From the NCBI GenBank assembly GCA_934201705.1, contig CAKPXF010000006.1, positions 1-64,000 of the forward strand: a stretch of 64,000 bases of DNA. Reading direction: 5' to 3'. The number at the start of each line of letters is the position of its first letter. The stretch's first letter is position 1. Source of the stretch: an uncultured Bacilli bacterium (GTDB taxonomy: Bacteria > Bacillota_I > Bacilli_A > RFN20 > CAG-631). Under the pieces are notes generated by a model, which saw nothing but the letters and a program-made list of their open reading frames with translations, did no database searches and had not been told where the DNA came from. Shown here piece after piece: positions 33,811 through 44,135 of the stretch. Both the position numbers and the translations under genes were made by a program.

Positions 33811-35772
33811 TTTTAAAAGGCCAATAATAATTAATGCTAATAAAGGTATTAATTTAAAAGTAATATTACCTTTACAGCCTTTTTTATTTTCATTTGTTTT
33901 TTCTTCATTTGATGAAGTATTTGTACTACTATTTGTTATTTCACTTGAAGAAGGAGTAACACTAGGAGTGCTTGATGGTTCTGCACTTACCTCACTTGAA
34001 GGTTCAACAGATGGCTCCACGCTAGGGTTATCAATTGGAGGATTATCATTTGTTTTATAATTTATTTCAACTATAGTATCACAATTAATATTATCTAATG
34101 TTAATGTAAAATCAGTTATTTTTTCTTCTTTTCCATTAACTAAGACATTAACTAATGATGTGTTTTCATCAGGTGTGATTGTTAATAATAAGCTATCATT
34201 ATTGTTTATAAAGAAATGATCTCCTTCATTAACCTTACAATTTGTAGTATTAATTACAATGTCATAGTCATATTTAATTACTTCCTTTAAAGTAAAAGGA
34301 GCAACTGGTAAATCATATTCGTTGTAAATAAAGGCTGTATCATATGAGAAAATGTTTTCTTGCAAATAGCTAAAATACCTATGCTTGCTAGTAAATTTTA
34401 TATATTTACTTCCGACCTTTTCATATTCTTTAACATTTGCATATGATTGCTTGTTTGTTGTAGCAATTAATCCACTTTTATTTCCATCACTAATTTTTAT
34501 TTCATTAGCATTATTAAATGTTAAATAAGTATCACTGCTTTGATTCTTTTGATAGATTTTATCAACTGTTGGACTTAATCCATAATGATTATTACATGTC
34601 GTATTAACATTATAAATATATTTTAAGGCAACACCAACAGCACGGCTTGTAAATTCATATTTATCGCAAGGATGGATATTAGTGTGATCTCCTAAATCTA
34701 TGCCACAAACATAATACACATTATCAATTTCATTAGCTAGCTCTTCTTGAATTTTTCTAAAAGGTGCCCATAAGCCTTTACAACCTGGATCTTCAAATTG
34801 TGGAAGCTGGAAGGTAATAATAGGTAATGAAGCATTATTAAAGAAGCTTCTAATTTCCTTACAATAAGCTACAAATGATTCTTTATATTTATCAAGTGAG
34901 CCATATACATCACTTTCTCCTTGATACCATAAAGCACCTTTAATTGTATATCTTCCCATTTTAATAAACATATTATCATGTCTTTGAGAAATTGTAGGAT
35001 TGCCATTATTTGGATAAATAATATTTGCATCTTCCTTACTTATCCATTCATGAAGCTGTGAGCCTCCAACAGCTGAAACAATAATTCCAACAGGAACATT
35101 ATCTAATGAAGCTGATAGATTTATAGCAAATGTAATAGCAGTTAAGCTAACATATTGTAAATCACTAACACCACTAGGGCTTATCCAAGCATTAGTTACG
35201 CCTTTATTTGGAGTAGCAGCAGTTATTGGCAATTGATATTGAGTGTAAAATCTTAATAATTCATAATGTTTAAAAACATTTAATTTTTCTAAAAATGATG
35301 GTTGTGATTGATATTTTAAATAATCATCACCATATTCTGGATTGTTTTTAATTAATGTTTCAGCATAGGTAAATTCATCAACATAATATGCCATATTAGA
35401 TTGACCAGAACCATAATAAACATCACCAACTAAGACGTTATAAATACGTTTTGTAGCACTATTTGATTTAATGATTAATGTTTGTCCAACAGCATTGGCA
35501 TCCATTTTATCTAAATAGACACTGAATTTACCATTTTCATCGGCTTTCGTTTTCTTTTCTTGATTGTTAAAGGTAACTATAACATCTTCATTACTTCCAG
35601 TTTCACCATATATTTCAACATTACTATCTCTTTGTAATATCATATTATCAGAAAATGTATCATTCATAGTAATGCCAATGGCAGCATTAACGTTATTTAT
35701 TTTATTAATGTCTTGTGGATTAACATTTAATAATCCTAATGAAAGTGCAATTAATAATAATTTTTTATTCAT
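33793..35772 (-). CDS. Secreted sialate O-acetylesterase-like SGNH enzyme with GCKG tail
   Basis: A 659-residue exported enzyme with a signal peptide at ~1-20. An N-terminal beta domain (~30-110) is followed by an SGNH-type esterase domain of the sialate O-acetylesterase family: Gly-Ser-Gly-Gln-Ser-Asn-Met near 120-126 carries the nucleophile Ser, Leu-Trp-Tyr-Gln-Gly-Glu-Ser-Asp is near 280, and Gly-Asp-His-Thr-Asn-Ile-His-Pro near 353-360 carries the catalytic Asp/His. A beta-rich region and a Pro/Ser/Glu spacer (~580-625) lead to Lys-Lys-Gly-Cys-Lys-Gly, a hydrophobic stretch and Lys-Lys-Lys-Lys-His. It probably deacetylates glycans outside the cell before the glycosidases act. Confidence 0.8.
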   Translation of the reverse strand: MNKKLLLIALSLGLLNVNPQDINKINNVNAAIGITMNDTFSDNMILQRDSNVEIYGETGSNEDVIVTFNNQEKKTKADENGKFSVYLDKMDANAVGQTLIIKSNSATKRIYNVLVGDVYYGSGQSNMAYYVDEFTYAETLIKNNPEYGDDYLKYQSQPSFLEKLNVFKHYELLRFYTQYQLPITAATPNKGVTNAWISPSGVSDLQYVSLTAITFAINLSASLDNVPVGIIVSAVGGSQLHEWISKEDANIIYPNNGNPTISQRHDNMFIKMGRYTIKGALWYQGESDVYGSLDKYKESFVAYCKEIRSFFNNASLPIITFQLPQFEDPGCKGLWAPFRKIQEELANEIDNVYYVCGIDLGDHTNIHPCDKYEFTSRAVGVALKYIYNVNTTCNNHYGLSPTVDKIYQKNQSSDTYLTFNNANEIKISDGNKSGLIATTNKQSYANVKEYEKVGSKYIKFTSKHRYFSYLQENIFSYDTAFIYNEYDLPVAPFTLKEVIKYDYDIVINTTNCKVNEGDHFFINNNDSLLLTITPDENTSLVNVLVNGKEEKITDFTLTLDNINCDTIVEINYKTNDNPPIDNPSVEPSVEPSSEVSAEPSSTPSVTPSSSEITNSSTNTSSNEEKTNENKKGCKGNITFKLIPLLALIIIGLLKKKKHI

Positions 35773-35794
35773 TTTAATAACTCCTTATATAATA

Positions 35795-35821
35795 GGAATT
35801 GCCCCTATTAAGAGCAATTCC
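35795..35821 (-). other. Intercistronic hairpin between the LamG gene and the esterase gene
   Basis: GGAATTGC (35795-35802) and GCAATTCC (35814-35821) form a perfect 8-bp stem. On the minus strand no U-tract follows, so it is better read as an mRNA-stabilising or processing hairpin than as a terminator. Confidence 0.5.
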
Positions 35822-35830
35822 AAAAAGTAT

Positions 35831-38800
35831 TTATTTTTTATTTTTCTTTAAAGCTAAAGCACCAAGTAAAGTAAGCATGCCAATAAATCCTAAAGCACTA
35901 CTTCCCTTACAACCTTTTTTATTTTCATTTGTTTTTTCATTATTTTCACTAGAAATTGGCTCTTTTACTGATGAAGGCTCACTTGATGGTTCACTGCTTA
36001 CTTCACTTGAAGGTTCCTCACTTGGTTCAACAGAAGGAATTGGTTCTTCATTTTTACTCCATTTAGCATAAAGTGTAATATTATTAGTTGTACCCTTATT
36101 AATTACACTAACACTTTCACCAGTAAAGTCACTAGTTAAATAATAGCCTTCAAATGTATATCCTTCTTTTGTTGGAATAGTAAGTGTTATTTCATCATCA
36201 ACTGTAAATGTAACATCATCAAGTTCAGTATTTTCATAAGATAATGTGTATACTATTTTACTAAATGTTACATTAGGCATATTTTTACCATCAAAAATGA
36301 AAGTAAAACTATTATTTTCATTATTTGCTTGAAGAATTTCATTGTTATATGAAACTTCCTTTAATGTATAGCCATTATCAGGCGTAAATGTTAATGTAAC
36401 ACTATCATCCTTATTTACAACTTCACTAGAAACAATACCTTTTCCATCGATGATTGCTTCAATTTTATATGTTAGCTTTCTTGTATATTTAATATTATCA
36501 ACATTAACTAAATCACAATTATAAAGTCTGCCAATTACTACATCTTCCTTTATAGACCATAAAACATTTGCTTTACCACTAACTGATTTGTCTTCATTAT
36601 AAATAGTAACTTCAACTGGTAAGAATGCTAATACGTCTTCAACTGTATTGTCATTTGCTATAACAAAGTCAATATCATCTTCAATGCTTATAGAAGATAG
36701 AGAATTTTTAAACCAACCAGATACTCCTTCTTTATTTGTATCAGTAAAAATACTACTTACAAATTCTTTACTTGCAGCAAAGCCATAAAGTCTAACATCA
36801 TCAATATAACCTTTAAATAGGCCTGTTGCAGAAGTGCCATTAATATCGCATTGTCCACCAATACAGAATGTATATAATGGTTTATCTTTTCCAACAACAT
36901 ATAATTCTTTTGGATTAAATGTATCCTCAGCTGCTAAAGCACCATTTAGATAAGCAGCACAATAGCCACTTTCCATATTACAAGTTACAACAAGATGATT
37001 CCATTCGCCTTTTTTATAATTTATAACTAATTGATGATTACTTCCAAAGTAAATAGAAATCCAATTGTTGATAAATACGCCCATTCCATCACCATAGGCA
37101 GTTGAATTAATTAAGAATTGATTTTCATCAATATCATCACGTTTAAAGTTAATAGAATAAGTATAGCTCTTTAAATAATCACTAAAATCATTTGTATCCT
37201 TAAGTGCAGGAGCATATAAGAATGATTCGCCATCTAAATAGATTCCTTTTTCATTTGTATTAGTCTTAATAGTTCCAATAATATTTAAATTGTTATTATT
37301 TGAACTATCCTTTCCAAAGTTTGTATCTTCAAATTTATACCAGCTTTCAGGAGTTGCTTTAATGTTTTTGTAATTAGAATAATCATATGTAACATTTACT
37401 TCTATTTCTTTTCCATCTGTATAAATGTTATTTCCAATTAATCTACCCTTAATAACAAATCCTTCAATTCTGCCATTGCTTGATATTTCTTCTTGTTTAG
37501 TCCAAATAATGTTACATGTTACTTTTGAGCTATCTTCAAGCTCAACTTCAATAGTTTTAGGAAGTTGATTAGTTACGCTTTGAGCGCTTGTTCCAACTGG
37601 AACAACAATGTCTTTGATTTTTTCACAATCTTTAATTTTTAAAACATCATTATCAGAAATTGAAGCTTTTTTAAGTGTAAATTCATCACTTACTTGTGTT
37701 TTATTTAATACATAATCATATAAGTTAACATTTCTATATGAATTAGTTGATGAGCTTGCATGAGATGTTCCATTTACATCGCATTGTCCATTTAGACATA
37801 ATGTATAATTTTCATTATTACTAAACATTACATTTCCAGTTGTAGTACCTTTTGCCTTTAATTCACCATCAATATAAGCACAAACCTCTTTTGTAGCCTT
37901 ATTTGCTGTAATGCTTATACGAATCCAATCATTTTTGGCTTTACTAGTATCAATTGAAAATACACAATATTGATCTCCAACAGTTACTCTTAAATCTTTT
38001 CCAACCTGGTGTAATACAAAACCACCATAGCATCCAGCAGAAACAACATATGTATCAGTTGAATCAGATAAATCTTCCTTTTTATAGTCAAATGAGAATG
38101 TAAAACTATTTATTAAATCACCAAGTGTTGAACTTGATAAATTTTTCTTTAAAAACAATTTACTGCCTTCTTTTATAGTAATACCACCATCATCTAATAT
38201 AGTTATATCACCACTTACTTCAAAATTAAAATTATCGTTTGTATCATTGCCTATTTGGCTTGGATTGCTTAAACTCCAAGAAGCAAGAGGAGTAATTGGA
38301 TCAGTAATATTTTTTGACACCTTATATACAGCTTTAATATTTTTATTTGCTGAAGCAACATCATTAATTAATACACCATGAACAATTTGAGTATTCTCTA
38401 TTGTTTCAAGATTAGTCCATAGAACCTTTGAATTAATAGTAGTATTATCAGTATAAGATACATCAACATTACTAGGAAGAATTGAAAGATATTCATCAAA
38501 TGATTTAAATTCGTTAGTACTTTCTTGAATAGTTGGTAATGAAGTTACCTCTTTAAATTCTCCATCCTCTAAATATACTTTATCATTACTAAAGTTACTT
38601 GCAACTTGCTTTTCACTTAATTCAACATCAAATAATTTAACATTTCTATAATTAACATCATTTGTAAAGCTTGCGTGAGATGAACCATTTAAACCACCTT
38701 GACCATTTAATGTTAAAGTGTAATTATCATTGTTATTAAAGAAAACATCTAAAGCAGAGGTTTTACGATCATATAAACGGCCATTAATATATAATGAAAC

Positions 38801-40678
38801 AACCTTTGTAGAAGGATTAGCACTAACAGTAATATTCATCCAATCCTTATTAGCAGTATACCCGCCATAAGAATTACTATTGAACCATAACGGATCTCCA
38901 TCTACTACCATGTATTGTTGTCCAGCTGTAATTCTTAAATCATTATTAACTTGATGAAGTTGAAAACCTCCATATGATCCAGCAGCAGCTACATAAAAAT
39001 CCTTGCCATTAAGATCATCAACACGATAATCAAGTGAGAAAGTAAAGGCATTTAGCATGCTTGCAAAACTTTTACTATCTTTATTAGTTTTAGCAATGTA
39101 TAAGCTTGATTCATCACCACTTAAATTAACGCCATTATCCTTATAAGTAGCATTTCCAAGTTTACTTAAATTGATATTATTCATTGAATCCTCAAGTAAA
39201 TTATTTTCATTATTAAATTTATAATTTACTATTGGCTTTAATTCACTTTTATTTGTAAGCTTAGCAACTTGGCTAGCTTTAATAGCACTATTGAAAATAC
39301 GAACATTACGATAGCTTATATCTTCACTAAAGTTTGCATTGCAATTACCATTATAATCACATTGACCATTTAAGCAAAATGTATAAGTAGCACATGAGGC
39401 AGCTGTAAACATAACATCGCCAGTTGAAATTCTACTAGCATATAAAGAACCATCAACATACAAGCAAACCTCTTTTGTTTCACTATTAGCAGTTATGGTA
39501 ACATTCATCCAATTATCATGGGGATCTTTAGCATTTTCTACATAACCGTTATACCATAAATTATCATCACTATTTACTAAATATTGGCTACCAGCAGTTA
39601 CCCTTAAGGCTTTATCGACTTGATGAAGCTGAAAGCCATTTCCATATGATCCAGCAGTAGCTAAAATAAAGTCGCTTCCAGTTGTTGATTGATATTTATA
39701 ATCTAATGAAACGCTAAAGCTTTTTAAAGATGAAAGCTTTGCTTTATTATTATCATTACCAGCAATATACATTTGAGCGCCATTTTTAAATAATGCGCCA
39801 CCATTTGCTAAAGGATTTATTTCACCCTTAATTGTCATATCATAATTGCCCATTGAATCTTTTCCAAGATTAGAAACATCATCCATTTTATAATAAGCAA
39901 TTGGTAAAACATCCTTTGTTTCATTGTAGTTAGCTTTAATTGTATAATCATCAGCTACTTGATCAAATAATTTAATATTTCTATAGGAAGCACTTCCAAT
40001 ACTTCCGTGAGCATTACCATTATAGTCACATTGTCCATTAAAGCATAATGTGTATTGTGAATTGTTGTTAAAGCGTATATCCTTGCTTGATATTCTTGTG
40101 GCAAGTAATTCACCATCTATATATAGCTTTACTTCTTTTGTTAAATGATTTGCAGTTACTGCAATATTAACCCATTCATTAATTGATTTTTCATCATTAT
40201 AAAATAGCGGATTAGCTTCATCTACCATATATTGGTCACCGGCTGTTATTCTTAATATTTTACCAACTTGATGTAGTTGAAAACCACCGTATGACCCAGC
40301 AGTTGCTAAAACAAAATCGGAATGATCACTAAGAGTTGGTATTTTATAATCAAATGAAACTGAAAATGATTGTAAATTACTAACAAATGAATTCCCACTT
40401 TCTATTGTTTTAGCTAAATAAAGCCTCCCATCACCAGTTAATGAAACACCACCACCATCAAGTGCAAGGTATTGCCCATTAATAGTTAAATCAGTATCAC
40501 CAACGCTGGCCTTTGTAAGGTTAGTTGGATCATTTAAATCCCAAGCATATAAAGGTTTTAATGGCTCTTCTGCTTGGATTACTACGTTGGATTTGATACT
40601 TCCATTAACAAAATTAACACCTAAAACCGACATAGTAAAAAGAGCACTAATAAGTCCAATCCTTTTAAATGTTTTCAT
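35831..40678 (-). CDS. Giant surface protein with five LamG-like domains, InlB-type repeat and GCKG tail
   Basis: A 1615-residue exported protein (signal peptide ~1-28). Five LamG/concanavalin-like units are readable, four with Gly-Ser-Tyr-Gly-Gly-Phe-Gln-Leu-His-Gln-Val or close variants, each later showing Tyr-Thr-Leu-Cys-x-Asn-Gly-Gln-Cys-Asp. They start near residues 45, 260, 480, 800 and 1110. Short Ig-like linker domains separate the later units. A Listeria-Bacteroides (InlB B-type) repeat near 1500-1570 (Lys-Glu-Gly-Tyr-Thr-Phe-Glu-Gly-Tyr-Tyr to Tyr-Ala-Lys-Trp) precedes a Glu/Pro/Ser spacer and the Gly-Cys-Lys-Gly-Ser tail. No catalytic motif was seen; glycan or host binding is the likely role. 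It overlaps the upstream gene by 14 bp. Confidence 0.8.
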   Translation of the reverse strand: MKTFKRIGLISALFTMSVLGVNFVNGSIKSNVVIQAEEPLKPLYAWDLNDPTNLTKASVGDTDLTINGQYLALDGGGVSLTGDGRLYLAKTIESGNSFVSNLQSFSVSFDYKIPTLSDHSDFVLATAGSYGGFQLHQVGKILRITAGDQYMVDEANPLFYNDEKSINEWVNIAVTANHLTKEVKLYIDGELLATRISSKDIRFNNNSQYTLCFNGQCDYNGNAHGSIGSASYRNIKLFDQVADDYTIKANYNETKDVLPIAYYKMDDVSNLGKDSMGNYDMTIKGEINPLANGGALFKNGAQMYIAGNDNNKAKLSSLKSFSVSLDYKYQSTTGSDFILATAGSYGNGFQLHQVDKALRVTAGSQYLVNSDDNLWYNGYVENAKDPHDNWMNVTITANSETKEVCLYVDGSLYASRISTGDVMFTAASCATYTFCLNGQCDYNGNCNANFSEDISYRNVRIFNSAIKASQVAKLTNKSELKPIVNYKFNNENNLLEDSMNNINLSKLGNATYKDNGVNLSGDESSLYIAKTNKDSKSFASMLNAFTFSLDYRVDDLNGKDFYVAAAGSYGGFQLHQVNNDLRITAGQQYMVVDGDPLWFNSNSYGGYTANKDWMNITVSANPSTKVVSLYINGRLYDRKTSALDVFFNNNDNYTLTLNGQGGLNGSSHASFTNDVNYRNVKLFDVELSEKQVASNFSNDKVYLEDGEFKEVTSLPTIQESTNEFKSFDEYLSILPSNVDVSYTDNTTINSKVLWTNLETIENTQIVHGVLINDVASANKNIKAVYKVSKNITDPITPLASWSLSNPSQIGNDTNDNFNFEVSGDITILDDGGITIKEGSKLFLKKNLSSSTLGDLINSFTFSFDYKKEDLSDSTDTYVVSAGCYGGFVLHQVGKDLRVTVGDQYCVFSIDTSKAKNDWIRISITANKATKEVCAYIDGELKAKGTTTGNVMFSNNENYTLCLNGQCDVNGTSHASSSTNSYRNVNLYDYVLNKTQVSDEFTLKKASISDNDVLKIKDCEKIKDIVVPVGTSAQSVTNQLPKTIEVELEDSSKVTCNIIWTKQEEISSNGRIEGFVIKGRLIGNNIYTDGKEIEVNVTYDYSNYKNIKATPESWYKFEDTNFGKDSSNNNNLNIIGTIKTNTNEKGIYLDGESFLYAPALKDTNDFSDYLKSYTYSINFKRDDIDENQFLINSTAYGDGMGVFINNWISIYFGSNHQLVINYKKGEWNHLVVTCNMESGYCAAYLNGALAAEDTFNPKELYVVGKDKPLYTFCIGGQCDINGTSATGLFKGYIDDVRLYGFAASKEFVSSIFTDTNKEGVSGWFKNSLSSISIEDDIDFVIANDNTVEDVLAFLPVEVTIYNEDKSVSGKANVLWSIKEDVVIGRLYNCDLVNVDNIKYTRKLTYKIEAIIDGKGIVSSEVVNKDDSVTLTFTPDNGYTLKEVSYNNEILQANNENNSFTFIFDGKNMPNVTFSKIVYTLSYENTELDDVTFTVDDEITLTIPTKEGYTFEGYYLTSDFTGESVSVINKGTTNNITLYAKWSKNEEPIPSVEPSEEPSSEVSSEPSSEPSSVKEPISSENNEKTNENKKGCKGSSALGFIGMLTLLGALALKKNKK

Positions 40679-43600
40679 TTTTTTCTTCCTTTCTTTTTTT
40701 ATATATGAAGATACTTATTCCTACTAATGCTAAAGGTAATGAATAGTTCAATGTTGATTTACATCCATTATTATTTTGCTTACTATTATTTTTAGCCCAT
40801 TTAGCATATAAAGTAATATCTTTAGGATTTAAAGTATCAATCGTATCAATTCTTTCTCCAGTACAATCACTATTTAAATACCATCCATCAAAAGTATAGC
40901 CATCTTTAGTAAAATAAGAGTCTAATTTTTTATCATCACCATACGAATAATTGATAGTAACATCATTTTGCCCATTATTTAAAACATATGTTATTTTGTA
41001 TTCATTAGCTATACTATTTATACGAATATTACTATAGTCAGTAATTGTTATATGATAGATATTATCTTTATCTGGTAATATTTCTTTCCCATTTACACTT
41101 ACTGAAGATATTTTATAATAAGTGCTTGTTTTAATTTTAAATTCAATATTTACTTCATCATTAACTCTATATGTATTACTTTCTTGATATTGAAGACCAT
41201 TTACCATTACATCTTCAAGATTAATGCTATTAGACTTAACAAAATCAATTCTATAATATATAGGGCAATAAACCATTAATGAAGAAATATTTGGATAATC
41301 AGTATTTGTTAAATATCCAACAATATTGCCATTTTTATAGCCAATCCAGGTAACTGAAGCTAGTTTTATAGTATTATCACTATATTTAACATTTACTTGC
41401 TGAGGAAGATTGTCTTTTATTTTATCAATAGAATTAGTATCACTAATTATTGAATCAACATTTTCAATTGGCATTACTTCCTTAACATATGTTTCTTGAT
41501 AAACAGAACTATCCAATTGATTTTTAATTAAATCATTTACATTTTTTTTACTTAAAGCAAAGTCATATACTTTAACATTTCTCATGCTTCCTTCAAAGAA
41601 TTGAGCACCATCAGCACCGGTTATTGTAGCTTGGGCACCAAGGGCAAATGTATATATATCATTACTTGAAAAATTATTTATATTATCAACTTTTTGAGTT
41701 CTAAATAATTGACCATTAACAAAGAATGAAACTGTCGATTTTTCTTTATCTACGCTTACTGTTAGAGTGGTCCAAGAGTTCTTTAAGCTACCAGTACTAT
41801 AAATTAATTTATGTGAGCTATAACCACCAGATGAGTAAACAACCTCAACTCCATCATAGCAGCCATATAATAAGAATCCTTCACCATAGCTTGAGGTAGT
41901 TATTGCATATTGGCTTCCATCACTTATTGTATTATCAAAATTCAAATCAATAGATATAGTATAGCTTCCTTTTAATAAATCAGAGAAATCCTTACCATTA
42001 TTTATAGCGGGTGCATATAAATAAGATTTATTATCTTTTTTAAATGTTACATAGCCATCATTAGCATGATGCTCAACTTGTTGTAAACCACCAAGTAATA
42101 AGTCAAAATTACCCATTGAATCTTTTCCAATATTAGTAGCATCATTGAATTGATACCAAGCAATTGGTTTAATTTGTTTATATTCACTTTTATCAATTAT
42201 AAATGGAACAACTAGATGAATAGGAAGGTTATCAAAGTTATTCACATTTTCTCCATTAATAAAGCCATAAACATCAAAGCCAGAGTCATTTTTAATAGCT
42301 TTAGTCCAAATAATATTAGCATCGATGATATTATTTAATTGAGTAGTTACTTTTACTTTTGAAGGAAGAACTTCTTTTAATAAATCATTGCTTGTTTCAG
42401 TTTTTTCGACCTCTAAATTAGTATATATATTTGCAACATTTATAACTTTAGCTACTTTACCAGTTATTTTTTCATTGTTAAAATATTGATTGACTTGTGT
42501 GTTATTAAAATTAAAATCATATAGCTTAATGTTTTTAATTAATAATGAATTAATGCATTCACTATTAGTAGTGAAGCTACTTGTACCACCAAATGTTAAA
42601 GAGCTACTACCTTTAGTAATAACATCAATACCATTAAGCACATTATTAATTGAGTTAATATATACATTTGTATTGTCTTTATTAACGTTTAATAATATTG
42701 AATAGTTCTCTTCATTACTAGTAAAAATCGAACTAAGTGTCTTTTTATTATTGTTTCCAAATGAAGCAATTAAGTCATTTCCTTTAATTGCTAAATATAA
42801 ACCTCTTTTTTCATCAACTGATAAAATAATATGCTCTTTATCATCTGACATAGCTTTTTGTTTTATATCAAAACCTATAGTATAAGAATCAAGATAGTCA
42901 ACAACATCATTATTAAACATAATTTTTGGTAATGATAAGCAATTGTTTTCTAATTTTAAATAAGAATCTTCCTTGCTAATGTTAGTGCCTTTAGCAATTA
43001 AATCCATATAACCAATTTTATCTTTTAAAAGATTATTTGAATCTATAAAATCATAAGAAGCGATTTCTTTTCTTTCATATTGTATTCTTTCTTGCTCTTC
43101 TAAATTATTTTTATCATATGATGCAATTTCATTTATTTCTGCATCATCAATTGCACCTAAATAAATTCTAAAATCACTTAAAGATGGCGCAATAACTTGT
43201 CCATCATTTAGTGTTGCTGTTGCATGAGCATCATCCCACTCACCTAAGTGTGATTGAGCACCAATTGTAAAACTATATTTACTATTTCCCCCAAACTTTA
43301 ACGGTGTTGACAAAGTTTTTAAGTAAGTATAATCAGTGCCATTTTCTTCTTCACTTTTAATAGTAAATTTAAATGATTTATTTGAATCATCATAGATAAT
43401 ATTTATTCTATACCATTCAAAATTTGTTGATAATAGTGGCTTTTCTTCATTTGTTAAGGTTAAGTCATCAATATTTGAACCATGAATTGAAAAGCCTCCA
43501 TATACCCATTGTAAATCAAAATGAGATCCATATGAGCCTGATGAAAATAAATAGTTAGCTCCTCCATCATTGCTTCTTAAATAAGCTCTTAAGCTAACTG

Positions 43601-43907
43601 AAAAACTACCATTAATTAAATCTGAGAAATCAGTATATTCTTCTCCATTAATTTCGCCAATATTATTGGCATATAAAAAACCATTTTTTTTAAATGTTAT
43701 TCCACCTATTGCTTTATCTTCAACAATGTTTTTGGCTAATAAATCAACATTTCCTAAAGAATCCTTTCCAAAGTTAGAAGAATCCTTAAATTGATACCAA
43801 CTAAGCTTTTTAAAGCCAGTTTCTGGTGCATCAAAATCAATTGATTTATTAAAACTACTAAAAGGAGATAATAGCAATAAAGAAGATATGACAATCTCTT
43901 TTATCAT
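40665..43907 (-). CDS. Large LamG-repeat surface protein with InlB-type repeat and GCKS tail
   Basis: A 1080-residue exported protein; the N-terminal hydrophobic segment (~3-16) acts as signal peptide. It has three LamG-like units starting near 30, 275 and 580 (Trp-Tyr-Gln-Phe-Lys-Asp, Ser-Tyr-Gly, Phe-Thr-Ile-Gly-Ala-Gln and Phe-Ala-Leu-Gly-Ala-Gln). Ig-like linkers and an InlB B-type repeat near 985-1045 (Lys-Asp-Gly-Tyr-Thr-Phe-Asp-Gly-Trp-Tyr to Tyr-Ala-Lys-Trp) follow. The tail is Asn-Gly-Cys-Lys-Ser, a hydrophobic stretch, then Lys-Lys-Arg-Lys. It is a divergent paralogue of the 1615-residue protein encoded next in the operon. The GGAGGG ribosome-like site lies about 30 nt before the ATG, with a small hairpin between them. 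Confidence 0.75.
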   Translation of the reverse strand: MIKEIVISSLLLLSPFSSFNKSIDFDAPETGFKKLSWYQFKDSSNFGKDSLGNVDLLAKNIVEDKAIGGITFKKNGFLYANNIGEINGEEYTDFSDLINGSFSVSLRAYLRSNDGGANYLFSSGSYGSHFDLQWVYGGFSIHGSNIDDLTLTNEEKPLLSTNFEWYRINIIYDDSNKSFKFTIKSEEENGTDYTYLKTLSTPLKFGGNSKYSFTIGAQSHLGEWDDAHATATLNDGQVIAPSLSDFRIYLGAIDDAEINEIASYDKNNLEEQERIQYERKEIASYDFIDSNNLLKDKIGYMDLIAKGTNISKEDSYLKLENNCLSLPKIMFNNDVVDYLDSYTIGFDIKQKAMSDDKEHIILSVDEKRGLYLAIKGNDLIASFGNNNKKTLSSIFTSNEENYSILLNVNKDNTNVYINSINNVLNGIDVITKGSSSLTFGGTSSFTTNSECINSLLIKNIKLYDFNFNNTQVNQYFNNEKITGKVAKVINVANIYTNLEVEKTETSNDLLKEVLPSKVKVTTQLNNIIDANIIWTKAIKNDSGFDVYGFINGENVNNFDNLPIHLVVPFIIDKSEYKQIKPIAWYQFNDATNIGKDSMGNFDLLLGGLQQVEHHANDGYVTFKKDNKSYLYAPAINNGKDFSDLLKGSYTISIDLNFDNTISDGSQYAITTSSYGEGFLLYGCYDGVEVVYSSGGYSSHKLIYSTGSLKNSWTTLTVSVDKEKSTVSFFVNGQLFRTQKVDNINNFSSNDIYTFALGAQATITGADGAQFFEGSMRNVKVYDFALSKKNVNDLIKNQLDSSVYQETYVKEVMPIENVDSIISDTNSIDKIKDNLPQQVNVKYSDNTIKLASVTWIGYKNGNIVGYLTNTDYPNISSLMVYCPIYYRIDFVKSNSINLEDVMVNGLQYQESNTYRVNDEVNIEFKIKTSTYYKISSVSVNGKEILPDKDNIYHITITDYSNIRINSIANEYKITYVLNNGQNDVTINYSYGDDKKLDSYFTKDGYTFDGWYLNSDCTGERIDTIDTLNPKDITLYAKWAKNNSKQNNNGCKSTLNYSLPLALVGISIFIYKKRKEEKNENI

Positions 43908-44090
43908 AGTTTATAATATAATACAATTTGTATTACCCTCCAACAATAGTTTAACATTACCATTGTTAAAAACAATAAACTAGTTTTAGTTTAAGTTTCT
44001 TTTTCTTACAAAATTTACAAAAAATATATAAAAAAATAACACACTTTCCAAAATTTTACAAATAGCTAATGCTTTTTATTAAATTAATAA

Positions 44091-44126
44091 ATAAAAAATA
44101 GCATAAACTATACAATTCATGCTATT
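44091..44126 (-). terminator. Terminator of the SGNH lipoprotein gene
   Basis: AATAGCAT (44097-44104) pairs with ATGCTATT (44119-44126). On the minus strand a T-rich run follows. Confidence 0.75.
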
Positions 44127-44135
44127 AATTAATTA

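Noticed and set aside
35831..40678. CRISPR-like or DNA tandem repeat in the LamG gene
   Set aside because: The similarity is at protein level with units of about 200-330 residues. There are no short regularly spaced DNA repeats.
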